A stretch of DNA of 9,447 nucleotides from Bacteroidales bacterium (GCA_004555425.1 SFID01000106.1:1-9447), one strand, 5' to 3'. Counted from the first letter of the stretch, positions 1 through 6,404 are shown. A program made the numbers and translations. The notes: generated by a model from the sequence alone, not told the origin.

Positions 1-83
1 GGAAATAAGCCTTGGAAAACCAGCATCTCCTAGAGGCAGAACCTATCATTGGCTTGCGATAGCCGTAAAACCATCCAAGCATC

Positions 84-97
84 GTAACTACTCAGGT
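84..97 (+). repeat. GTAACTACTCAGGT repeat, left copy
   Basis: This 14-mer is the exact reverse complement of 9261-9274 and differs by one base from 9224-9237. At the right end of the window the two copies face each other as a palindrome. Here only one arm is obvious, so it may be a half element or a degenerate copy. It belongs to a repeat family found at both ends of the window. Confidence 0.75.
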
Positions 98-130
98 GGG
101 TTTATAATTGCAAATTGCGCTGGAAAGAAA

Positions 131-198
131 TGTACCGCACCTTGCTTGTGTGAGTAGGGTGACACCCTACTCACACGCCCTCGAGCAACGTGCTGTAC
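131..198. repeat. Long palindromic repeat (hairpin element)
   Basis: Inner arms GTGTGAGTAGGGT (148-160) and ACCCTACTCACAC (164-176) pair perfectly over 13 bp around a 3-base loop. Outer arms GTACCGCACCTTGCTTG (132-148) and CGAGCAACGTGCTGTAC (182-198) pair at 14 of 17 positions. Related single arms recur at 9300-9330 and 9354-9370. This looks like a dispersed intergenic palindromic repeat of the REP/MITE kind. There is no following T-run, so it is not a typical terminator. Confidence 0.8.
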
Positions 199-263
199 GT
201 TTCTCACCTCGGTGTACAAACCCTTCACCTTCCTCCCCAAAAAGCAGGAGGGCGAACAAAAAG

Positions 264-299
264 AAGGATGGTAAGGCTTGATTCCTTACCATCCTTTTT
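264..299. terminator. Bidirectional intrinsic terminator
   Basis: GGATGGTAAGG (266-276) and CCTTACCATCC (284-294) form a perfect 11-bp stem with a 7-base loop. On the plus strand it is followed by TTTTT. On the minus strand it is followed by TTCTTTTTG. It lies about 65 bases past the stop codon of the minus-strand rsr gene and probably ends that transcript. Confidence 0.88.
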
Positions 300-362
300 C
301 AATGTTAGATTGTGCGGCCTTTGCTTGGAAGCGAATGATTGGGCCACGGGCCCGAAGGCTAT

Positions 363-1886
363 CTATAGTTCTATCTTGCGGATTTCTTCTACGATGCTCG
401 AGCCATTCTCGAGGGCTTCCAGCATGTCAAACACTTTGTCGCTCCAGCCTGCAATGAGTGCAACGTCATTGTCCAGCATCTTTAAGGGTGACTGGCCATA
501 GCCTACTAGGTCGAACAGATACAGCTTGGCTTGGGGCGCCATTGCTTTGTACTTTGTCCACTCATGTTGAATCTTTTTGTTGCCATCATTGCTGTCCCAC
601 ATCTGGCAGTCGGTGAAGATCATCACCTTGTCCATGGCTATCTTTCGTCTACGCAGATATTCGATGACTTTATAGCCGTTGGTGGTATAGCCCACCTCGC
701 CTTCACGGCTATACATCTGCATCACATTGCTCAGGATGCCGCTTGCAGGCATGTTGATCACCTTCCAGCTGTCGCCGAAGATGCCCGAGACGACATACTT
801 GCAACGATTCTTTAGCAACATGGCCAGCACAAGGCCGACATCGTAAGCCTTCACGGTGCTTTTTTCGCTGATGGGCGTGTACATCGAACCCGAAACGTCG
901 CACGCAAGAAGCACGCGGGTGTGCTCATCGAAACCTGCTATGTTCTGCGCGGTAGCAACGACGGCCTCTTCCAGGGCCTGCATTATCAGCGGTACGTTGC
1001 CGTTCTTGCAGTCTTGTAGCTCGCGATAGGCAGACAGGAAGCGGAAGGGGAATTGCTTGGCGCGCGCCACTTCTTGAGGGTTGCTCAGGCGATTGGCCAC
1101 GTTCTTGAGGGAATTGTCATTCACCTCCGCACACAGGATGTTACGCAGGTTGCGCAACAGCGCCATATAGCCGAGTTTGCCACTCCCAATCAGTTCTTCC
1201 CACTTTTCCTTGAAGGCTTGTTTCTTTGCTTCGGGGGTTTTAAATCTGTACTGGCCGAGGGCAGAGAGTTCCGTCTCCCAAGTGTAGGGCGTCTCTAGGA
1301 ACTTGTTGGCAATCTTATCGAAAATGGTTTGCTGAGCATCGTCCTTTGCCTTCGGGTGGACGAGGAAGAGGGCGTCGCGAAGTTTCACCTCGAGGTTGTC
1401 GCGGTCGTATTTTGCAAACTGGTATTCGTCGAAGCGATTGAAGGCGTGCTGCAAACCCACTTGCACTTGGTGCGAGAGGCGAGCCAGCTTCTTCCTACCC
1501 TCGCTCTTGTTGCGCCATTGGTAGCAGATGAGCAGTTCCATAATCTCGTCGGCACGAAGGACAACCTTCTCAATGGTTTTGCTCACGAGGTTGTCACCGC
1601 TATGTATCTTGGCCAGTTCCACAATGAGGAACAAGGGAATGCTTCGCAGATTCATCTTCGTACGTGCATACACGGCGAGCTGTGCAACAAACTGATGGTC
1701 GCACTTCCTAATCAGGGCCGCGATACGGTCAATCTGCTCTTCTGTCGTCTCATAGAACTTGCTGGAGAGTGAAGATGTAACGACGACGGAATACAGCTCC
1801 ATCTCGGCAGAGAGCTTGTAAGCCTCTGCTTTTTCGTGGTTGAGTACTTTAGACTCATCCTTAAAGAACTTGTTAAATACAGACAT
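363..1886 (-). CDS. rsr: Ro60/Rsr-type RNA-binding protein (TROVE + vWA)
   Basis: This is a bacterial orthologue of the Ro60 autoantigen. The family forms a ring of HEAT-like repeats that holds the ends of misfolded RNAs in its cavity and Y RNA on its outer surface. In Deinococcus and Salmonella it works with Y RNA and exoribonucleases, notably PNPase, in stress-related RNA decay. The 507-residue protein has an alpha-helical TROVE region over about residues 1-300 (for example FVAQLAVYARTKMNLRSIPLFL at 66-87, given here only as a landmark) and a C-terminal von Willebrand A fold. The fold keeps the MIDAS motif DVSGSM (330-335), a Thr in GYTTNG (399-404), and TDCQMWD (425-431). An ATG at 1955 would add 23 residues, but that stretch is unlike the family, crosses a 9-base homopolymer and reaches towards the Y RNA, so I chose the ATG at 1886 (MSVFNKFF). 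No rtcB, rtcA or exonuclease gene lies beside it in the window. A terminator follows at 264-299. Confidence 0.93.
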   Translation of the reverse strand: MSVFNKFFKDESKVLNHEKAEAYKLSAEMELYSVVVTSSLSSKFYETTEEQIDRIAALIRKCDHQFVAQLAVYARTKMNLRSIPLFLIVELAKIHSGDNLVSKTIEKVVLRADEIMELLICYQWRNKSEGRKKLARLSHQVQVGLQHAFNRFDEYQFAKYDRDNLEVKLRDALFLVHPKAKDDAQQTIFDKIANKFLETPYTWETELSALGQYRFKTPEAKKQAFKEKWEELIGSGKLGYMALLRNLRNILCAEVNDNSLKNVANRLSNPQEVARAKQFPFRFLSAYRELQDCKNGNVPLIMQALEEAVVATAQNIAGFDEHTRVLLACDVSGSMYTPISEKSTVKAYDVGLVLAMLLKNRCKYVVSGIFGDSWKVINMPASGILSNVMQMYSREGEVGYTTNGYKVIEYLRRRKIAMDKVMIFTDCQMWDSNDGNKKIQHEWTKYKAMAPQAKLYLFDLVGYGQSPLKMLDNDVALIAGWSDKVFDMLEALENGSSIVEEIRKIEL

Positions 1887-2002
1887 AACGTTTGATGAAT
1901 TAGAAGTGAAAAAAAAAGGCTGGTGCAACAAGCATAACGACCCATAAACTCCCATGCTCTATCCATGCTTTGCGGATTCTTCCTTGTGGAAGACTAAGCT
2001 AC

Positions 2003-2107
2003 AACCTACCTGGCTCAGGTAGATTGGTTGGAATCGAACCAACGACCATAGGAAAACCGAAGGAATTCGTTATTTCGGCAACCAGCTCTATTCTATTAAG
2101 GTAGGTT
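2003..2107 (-). ncRNA. Candidate tRNA-like Y RNA, partner of Rsr
   Basis: On the minus strand, about 115 bases upstream of the rsr start and in the same direction, lies a perfect tRNA T-arm: stem GTTGG (2043-2039), loop TTCGATT (2038-2032), stem CCAAC (2031-2027). Before it come a possible D-arm with a GG-bearing loop (GC-TGGTT-GC, about 2086-2078) and a 5-bp arm CCGAA (2078-2074)/TTCGG (2061-2057) in the anticodon-arm place. TAGA (2090-2087) and TCTA (2023-2020) could form a short remnant acceptor helix. There is no full 7-bp acceptor and no normal anticodon loop, so this is not an ordinary tRNA. AACCTACCT (2107-2099) and AGGTAGGTT (2011-2003) pair over 9 bp and join the two ends, as in Y RNAs, whose end helix binds Rsr. 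Bacterial Y RNAs (YrlA type) are known tRNA mimics encoded near rsr. The exact ends and promoter are uncertain. A competing 7-bp hairpin at 2006-2022 is possible. Confidence 0.72.
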
Positions 2108-2291
2108 CTATAAATTAGCTTGCGATGGATTTGCGGCTATCGTGCCGTAGGTTTTTGCTTTTCGTGAGGGAGCGTAGCGGGCTACGTGACCGAATGAAAA
2201 ACAAAAAGATACGGTGCGAGAGGCGTGAAGACGTCCAAGTCAATTTATAAAAGAAGATTCCTTTGAAACTAATTTATAGAACCTACCTTAA
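2096..2291. mobile_element. MITE-like element with 23-bp terminal inverted repeats
   Basis: Bases 2096-2118 and 2269-2291 are perfect 23-bp inverted copies of each other, with core AGGTAGGTTCTATAAATT. The 150-base interior has no gene and is itself an imperfect palindrome: GTGCCGTA near 2140 faces TACGGTGC near 2211, and CGTAGC-GG-GCTACG forms a short hairpin near 2173-2186. Several differences between the two halves would still allow G-U pairs in RNA. A shorter relative with nearly the same ends lies at 8238-8326. The size, palindromic form and lack of a transposase fit a non-autonomous element. No clear target-site duplication is visible. Its left end overlaps the 5' edge of the Y RNA candidate. 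Confidence 0.7.
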
Positions 2292-2533
2292 AAACCCAGT
2301 GAAATATTCGCCCGGTGAAATTTGCCATTGGCAATAGGGAATACAGCATCGTTTGGGGCGATGTGTTTCCGCATCTTTCAGTTACTACAAAACGAAGTAT
2401 CACCACACTACGTCAACTGGGTTATGGGGATGCAAGGCTACACTCGGAAAGACCTTGGATTTACACCCCGAAGGGCATAATAAACTATTAATTATATAGG
2501 CGAAGGAATTCTTTCCTACGGCACTTGCATGGG
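2292..2533. other. Intergenic stretch with minor inverted repeats
   Basis: I find no gene here. AACCCAGT (2293-2300) and ACTGGGTT (2416-2423) are inverted copies. TTGCCA/TGGCAA (2322-2334) is a tight palindrome, and CATCG-N7-CGATG (2347-2363) is a small hairpin. The AT-rich part near 2475-2500 follows the 3' end of the minus-strand tRNA. None of these has a clear T-run, so I do not call a terminator. Confidence 0.5.
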
Positions 2534-2605
2534 TTACGGGGGCAGGATTCGAACCTGCGAACGCTGGGTTATGAGCCCAGAATGATACCGCTTCACCACC
2601 CCGTG
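2534..2605 (-). tRNA. tRNA-Met (CAT), probably initiator
   Basis: The minus strand folds as a complete 72-base cloverleaf: acceptor CACGGGG/CCCCGTA, D-arm GTGA/TCAT with loop AGCGGTA, anticodon arm CTGGG-CTCATAA-CCCAG, T-arm GCAGG-TTCGAAT-CCTGC. The anticodon is CAT. Two initiator hallmarks are visible: position 1 (C) and position 72 (A) cannot pair, and the anticodon stem ends in three G-C pairs. The D-stem carries T11-A24, which differs from the A11-T24 of E. coli initiator tRNA, so the initiator call is likely rather than certain. CCA is not encoded; the bases after the discriminator A are CCC. A TAnnTTTG promoter lies about 180 bases upstream, with a structured RNA in between. Confidence 0.95.
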
Positions 2606-2609
2606 AGAA

Positions 2610-2730
2610 AACAGGAGCAACAGTCAAGTTCAGATTTGGGGTATGGCGTGAGTCCCCAAATGGTAGCCCACCCCCGCTAGGGAAGTGTGCCGAATGGAGC
2701 CGAAGTATCTGAACTTTACAGCATCCTGTT
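2610..2730 (-). ncRNA. Unassigned structured RNA just upstream of the tRNA
   Basis: Four bases upstream of the tRNA 5' end lies a region with several nested inverted repeats. AACAGGA (2610-2616) pairs with TCCTGTT (2724-2730), and AAGTTCAG (2626-2633) with CTGAACTT (2709-2716). Inside these are ATTTGGGG/CCCCAAAT (2634-2641, 2654-2661; 8 bp) and a hairpin CACTTCC/GGGGGTG on the minus strand (2687-2681, 2675-2669). The last stem needs U-G pairs that exist only in the minus-strand transcript, which favours that direction. I see no open reading frame of note and no match I can name: the 4.5S/SRP tetraloop motif is absent. It could be a stand-alone small RNA cut from the tRNA precursor by RNase P, or a leader. 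Confidence 0.5.
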
Positions 2731-2784
2731 ATGGTGGTTGTTCTCATTGCATCTCAAAGAACGCTTATTTCTTGTTTACGAGTG

Positions 2785-2792
2785 CAAAGGTA
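2785..2792 (-). promoter_or_regulatory. Bacteroidetes -7 box for structured RNA and tRNA
   Basis: The minus strand reads TACCTTTG, an exact fit to the TAnnTTTG -7 box used by the Bacteroidetes primary sigma factor. Transcription would begin near 2778 and run through the structured RNA into the tRNA. No good TTTG box is seen at -33, so the call rests on the -7 box and its position. Confidence 0.6.
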
Positions 2793-2893
2793 GAGAGGGA
2801 GTACGCAGTCTTTTTGCGTGATGAAAAAAAAGTGAGGAAAAACTTCATTTTTTCTCGTTCAACATCGAATTTTGTAGGAGAACAGCGTGGTTC

Positions 2894-3580
2894 TTACAAC
2901 TTTCCCTCGTCGGCGAAGCTGTAGAACCTGTCGCGGGCCACGATGATATGGTCCACGAGGGTGAGGCTGAGTATTTTGGCGGCTTCTTTGGCCCTGGCCG
3001 TGAGTTCGATGTCCTCGCGGCTGGGCTGCGTTTGGCCCGAGGGGTGATTGTGGCAGAGGGCGATGGCGGTGGCTTTGCCCACGATAGCGGCGCGCATAAG
3101 GAGGCGGATGTCTACGGCCGTAGAGGTGAGACCGCCTTGGCTGATACATTGCTCGCCGATGATGGTTAGGCGATTGTTGAGCAGGAGCACGTGAAACTCT
3201 TCGTGGTCCAGCGTTTCCAGTTTATCGTGGAAATAGCGGAAGATGTCCTCCGAGTTTTGGATGCGCGGCCTTTCGATGCCACCCTCTGCCAAGCGGCGTT
3301 TGCCTAACTCGCAGGCGGCAATCAGCGTGAGAGCCTTGGCCTCGCCGATACCTTTGTAGCGACAGAAGTCCGCCACATCGAGCCGTCCCAACTGCTTGAG
3401 GCTTCCCCCGCAGTCGGCCAGGATGCGCCGCATCAGGTCAACGGCATTCTCATCAACCGACCCCGTGCCAATGAGTATGGCCAGCAGTTCGGCATTCGAG
3501 AGTCCCGAAGCGCCATGAGCCAGCAGGCGTTCGCGGGGACGCTCGCAGGCTTCCATATCCTTGATGATGCGATTTTCCAT
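2894..3580 (-). CDS. radC: RadC family JAB/MPN domain protein
   Basis: The 228-residue protein has the usual RadC length and layout. The N-terminal UPF0758 region contains PRERLLAHGASGLSNAELLA (15-34) and a helix-hairpin-helix-like stretch with YKGIGEAKA (75-83). The C-terminal JAB/MPN domain carries the metal-binding JAMM residues: Glu in HEEF (126-129), His177 and His179 in CHNHPSG, and Asp190 in SRED. RadC was once thought to act in DNA repair, but the original E. coli mutation mapped elsewhere and the biochemical role is unclear; the JAMM signature suggests a metal-dependent hydrolase. It is the last gene of the minus-strand block, 80 bases after the glycosyltransferase. A poorly resolved AT-rich stretch with no sure terminator follows at 2800-2890. 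Confidence 0.95.
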   Translation of the reverse strand: MENRIIKDMEACERPRERLLAHGASGLSNAELLAILIGTGSVDENAVDLMRRILADCGGSLKQLGRLDVADFCRYKGIGEAKALTLIAACELGKRRLAEGGIERPRIQNSEDIFRYFHDKLETLDHEEFHVLLLNNRLTIIGEQCISQGGLTSTAVDIRLLMRAAIVGKATAIALCHNHPSGQTQPSREDIELTARAKEAAKILSLTLVDHIIVARDRFYSFADEGKL

Positions 3581-3609
3581 AATGGCCTTGCTGTTTTTCG
3601 GAGGTGCTT

Positions 3610-3621
3610 ACGCGCGCGCGT
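3610..3621. repeat. Alternating CG tract, possible Z-DNA
   Basis: ACGCGCGCGCGT is a perfect 12-base palindrome of alternating purine and pyrimidine, located 30 bases upstream of the radC start in the radC-glycosyltransferase gap. It is followed by an alternating AT tract and AGGTATAGG (3631-3639). The same AGGTATAGG after an AT tract recurs upstream of menG at 8128-8136. Function unknown. Confidence 0.4.
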
Positions 3622-3660
3622 ATATTATATAGGTATAGGCAGCGAGAAGGGAACGATTGT

Positions 3661-4650
3661 TTATTTGTAGAAATTCTTCTTGAAGGCTTCAAATTCGCCG
3701 CGCCCGAGCAGACAGCGGTTCCACCAGGCGCGCAAGAAACCTGTGCCATAGCCGATGAGTTGCACGTAGGCGGCTGCCACGGCGCGCAAACCAACACCCA
3801 GACTGCGTTCCTGGCGTGTGGCATCGACAAGGATGATGAGCGCGAAGAGCGCCAGCGGCAAGAGGCTCCACGGCCAGAAGGGGGCCACGAGCAGGCAAGC
3901 CAGACAGCCGAGCGTGAAGACCATCGGCAGGAGGTGGACGAGTTTGAGTGTGCCCGGGTGGCGCTTGGTCAGATGAATGCGGGCGATACCTGAGTTGTGA
4001 ACCTGCTTGAAGAATTTCCGCAGGTCGGTGCGGCGCTTGTGCCAAACCCAAGCCTCGGGGAATAATCGGCAGGAGTAGCCGCCCTTGAAGATACGTGTGG
4101 AGAAATCTATGTCTTCGCCGAAACGCATTTCGGAGAAACCGCCAAGGGCGTTGTACACCTCGCGGCGCACACCCATATTGAAGGAACGGGGATAGAACTT
4201 ATCCATCTTCTTCTTGCCGCCACGGATGCCGCCCGTGGTGAAGAAGGAGGTCATGCCGTAGTTGATGGCTTTCTGCATCGGCGTGAACGAAGCGTGGGCG
4301 CGGTCGGGCCCGCCAAAGGCATCGCAGGGGCGCGCCTGCAATTCGTCTTCCACGGCCTGGATATAGTGCGGCGGCAGCACGGCATCGGAGTCGAGGATGA
4401 GCACATACTCTCCCTGCGCCCGTTCTACGCCATAATTGCGGCTTTGTCCAGGGCCGGAGTTGGGTTTCAGGTAATAATGCACGTCGAGGCGGTCGGCATA
4501 TTTCTGCACAATGCTTTCGCAGGGCACGGACGAGCCATCTTCAACCACCACTACCTCGAAGTCGCCGTTGGTCTGTGTGCAAAGGCTCTCGAGGAGTTCG
4601 TCCACTTCGTCGGGACGATTGTAAACGGGAATGATAACGGAGTAACGCAC
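3661..4650 (-). CDS. Membrane-associated family 2 glycosyltransferase
   Basis: The 329-residue protein is a GT-A fold transferase of family GT2, which moves a sugar from a nucleotide donor to an acceptor. SVIIPVYNRPDEVDELLESL (4-23) is the classic N-terminal nucleotide-binding strand, VVVVEDGS (33-40) follows, and ILDSDA (85-90) carries the DxD metal-binding motif. FGEDIDFSTR (177-186) supplies the usual acidic residues, and a WHKRR motif follows at 203-207. Hydrophobic segments at about 238-275 (probably two helices) and 288-306 suggest that the C-terminus sits in the inner membrane with the catalytic domain in the cytoplasm. Substrate cannot be told from sequence; a surface polysaccharide or glycolipid is plausible. 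The start lies 17 bases after the stop of the nuclease gene, so the two are probably co-transcribed. Confidence 0.9.
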   Translation of the reverse strand: MRYSVIIPVYNRPDEVDELLESLCTQTNGDFEVVVVEDGSSVPCESIVQKYADRLDVHYYLKPNSGPGQSRNYGVERAQGEYVLILDSDAVLPPHYIQAVEDELQARPCDAFGGPDRAHASFTPMQKAINYGMTSFFTTGGIRGGKKKMDKFYPRSFNMGVRREVYNALGGFSEMRFGEDIDFSTRIFKGGYSCRLFPEAWVWHKRRTDLRKFFKQVHNSGIARIHLTKRHPGTLKLVHLLPMVFTLGCLACLLVAPFWPWSLLPLALFALIILVDATRQERSLGVGLRAVAAAYVQLIGYGTGFLRAWWNRCLLGRGEFEAFKKNFYK

Positions 4651-4667
4651 TTCTTTATTCTGGTAGG

Positions 4668-6404
4668 TTATCGGACAATGTATTTCTGGCCACCTACGAT
4701 GTAGATGCCCGCAGGCAGTCCGCGCAGGGCGGCAGCAGGAGTCGTGGCGGTGCGGATGAGGCGACCGTCAAGGCTCAGCACGCGCAACTTGGTGGGCTGC
4801 AGGATGCCGCTCTCGGCAATGCCCTCGCTCACCTGTTGGCGATAGAGCGTCACGGCCTGCTGGCTTCCCGTATAGCAAGCAAAGCGCGGTGAACCAGCGT
4901 TGTATCGAATCTGGCGGTCGTCGCGCGCCACATTGCGGATAATGGCCGTACCATCCACGGAGAAGGAGATGGTCCAACGCTCATCGTCGCTCTCTGCGGT
5001 TGGGGATGTATAGAGTTTGTTGTTGCTCGAAGTGAGCGAGAGATAGCCCTGGTTGGCAGCATCGTAGAGCGTATAGATGGCCTCGCCACAAGCACTGATG
5101 GTGATGGCGTAGGGCAGGCCTGTGGTTCCTGTTTCGGTGGAGATGGTGCCGTCTTCATTGATGGTAATGTCCACACTGGCACGTACGTCGCCCGCATCAT
5201 TGAGATAATGGCTGAGAGCCTTCGACTGCTTCGCGGCCACAATGAGATAGTTGGCACCCGAAAGGAGTTCGGCGGTGCTGCTGATGGGATAGTAGTTGCC
5301 ATCGGCGGCAGGGGTAGTGGTGGGCAGGGTATAGAGAGCCTTGACCACTTCGCTGGAGCGGCCTTCGAGCATAGCGCGGGCCTGGATTTCGGTGCGGTCT
5401 TCAATGACTATCGTGATGGGCGAAGAGCCTGCCATTTCGGGCTCGCCATTGATGGAGTAGTAGATGCTGGCACCTGCCGTGGCGCAGGTGATGGTCACCT
5501 CCGTACCAGCATCTACGACACCAGCAGCGGGCGAGAACACGGGCACGGCGGGCATAACGGGCTCGGGGTCTGTGCTGCCACCGCCTTCGTAGTTGTCGGG
5601 GTCGAAAGTGACATTTGTTCGGCTTCCCCAGACGTACTGTTCCAGACCAGGATAGTCAATGTACGGATTGCGGTTGTGCTGAATGCCATATACGGCATTG
5701 TTGCGCGCAATCTCCTTTTCGCTCACAGGGTCTTGGGCGGCCCAACGAAGCAGCATAGTGATGGCCCAACTGGCATAGGCGGGGTATTTGTTGCCCGAGA
5801 GCATCGGACTGCTCCACGAGGAGATTTTGTCCTCGTAGGCCGTGGCCATATAGAAATAGTTGCGCGCGAAGTCGCCCTTGTATTCATCGTTGGGCTCAAA
5901 CACAGTGCCGCTGTATCCAGGCGTGGAGCAGGGGCCCAATTTGCAGAAACCGCCAGCCGAGGTCCAGGTGGGGTTGCTCACCTCGCCATAGGGGTAATTG
6001 CTGCGGCGGCCGTTGACATAGCCGTCTGTGGGGATGAGGTGGAACAGGTCGGTGTACATCGGATAGCCATCGTTGAACCAACTCTTGGGGAAGGAGTGCT
6101 CACGATTGTACGTGTCGCCTTCTTTGCTATAGTTGCTCTTGCGGCTGTCGAAACTGTAGTTGGTAATGCTGGAGTACATATCCCACACTTTGCCGTCGGG
6201 GCGCATATCGGTTTCCTTGAAGTCGTCCCATAATTGGTTGTAACTGCGCTGCGTATGGTTGGCAATGATGCCAAAGAGGGCGGTCTTTAGGCCCGCGCCG
6301 CTCTTTCCCTTGGCACTGTTGTAATAGCCAGCAGGGATTTGCGCATAGATGGTGCTGACGATGACGGCTGTCAGCAGCAGAAGAAGGTTGATACGTTTCG
6401 TCAT
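4668..6404 (-). CDS. Secreted endonuclease I with T9SS sorting domain
   Basis: This 578-residue protein is a modular extracellular nuclease. Residues 1-21 form a signal peptide ending in IYA before QIPAGYY. The endonuclease I (EndA/Vvn-like) domain covers about 25-265 and shows REHSFPKSW (101-109) with the likely catalytic His103, DLFHLIPTD (119-127), NGRRSN (131-136) and NPYIDYP (246-252). A proline-rich linker leads to a chitobiase/hexosaminidase-C-like beta domain (about 285-360, with ASIYYSINGEP), then a beta-rich region (about 370-530). The last 40 residues (LRVLSLDGRLI...LPAGIYIV...YIVR) match a type A T9SS sorting tail. The enzyme is thus probably exported and placed on the surface or released, where it would degrade DNA or RNA for nutrients or against extracellular traps. 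Many family members are non-specific nucleases. The ATG at 6404 is fixed by the signal peptide. Confidence 0.93.
   Translation of the reverse strand: MTKRINLLLLLTAVIVSTIYAQIPAGYYNSAKGKSGAGLKTALFGIIANHTQRSYNQLWDDFKETDMRPDGKVWDMYSSITNYSFDSRKSNYSKEGDTYNREHSFPKSWFNDGYPMYTDLFHLIPTDGYVNGRRSNYPYGEVSNPTWTSAGGFCKLGPCSTPGYSGTVFEPNDEYKGDFARNYFYMATAYEDKISSWSSPMLSGNKYPAYASWAITMLLRWAAQDPVSEKEIARNNAVYGIQHNRNPYIDYPGLEQYVWGSRTNVTFDPDNYEGGGSTDPEPVMPAVPVFSPAAGVVDAGTEVTITCATAGASIYYSINGEPEMAGSSPITIVIEDRTEIQARAMLEGRSSEVVKALYTLPTTTPAADGNYYPISSTAELLSGANYLIVAAKQSKALSHYLNDAGDVRASVDITINEDGTISTETGTTGLPYAITISACGEAIYTLYDAANQGYLSLTSSNNKLYTSPTAESDDERWTISFSVDGTAIIRNVARDDRQIRYNAGSPRFACYTGSQQAVTLYRQQVSEGIAESGILQPTKLRVLSLDGRLIRTATTPAAALRGLPAGIYIVGGQKYIVR

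Larger units (their letters stand above)
1..362. other. Intergenic region with repeats and terminator, no gene
   Basis: I see no convincing coding region here; the reading frames are short and show no recognisable protein. The stretch holds a single GTAACTACTCAGGT repeat (84-97), a long hairpin (131-198), and a strong terminator stem (266-294). A small GGGCC/GGCCC palindrome lies near 344-356. The remaining bases at 1-83 show nothing I can assign. Confidence 0.7.

Noticed and set aside
1887..1955. A 23-residue N-terminal extension of the rsr reading frame from the ATG at 1955
   Set aside because: The added residues are unlike the TROVE family start and run through a 9-base homopolymer (1909-1917). 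MSVFNKFF at 1886 is a normal family start.
2020..2090. Ordinary tRNA gene on the minus strand
   Set aside because: The T-arm is perfect, but only 4 bp of acceptor stem can form (TAGA/TCTA) and the anticodon arm has a 12-base or restructured loop with no clear anticodon. The end helix and rsr neighbour fit a Y RNA better.
2610..2730. SRP (4.5S) RNA or 6S RNA
   Set aside because: I could not find the conserved SRP helix 8 tetraloop and its flanking internal loops on either strand, nor the large central bubble of 6S RNA, so I leave the RNA unassigned.
2400..2747. 115-residue minus-strand reading frame
   Set aside because: It runs straight through the tRNA gene and the structured RNA, so it is a chance frame.
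5208..6233. 341-residue plus-strand reading frame opposite the endonuclease
   Set aside because: It is a shadow of the GC-rich nuclease gene, with no signal, domain or leader of its own.
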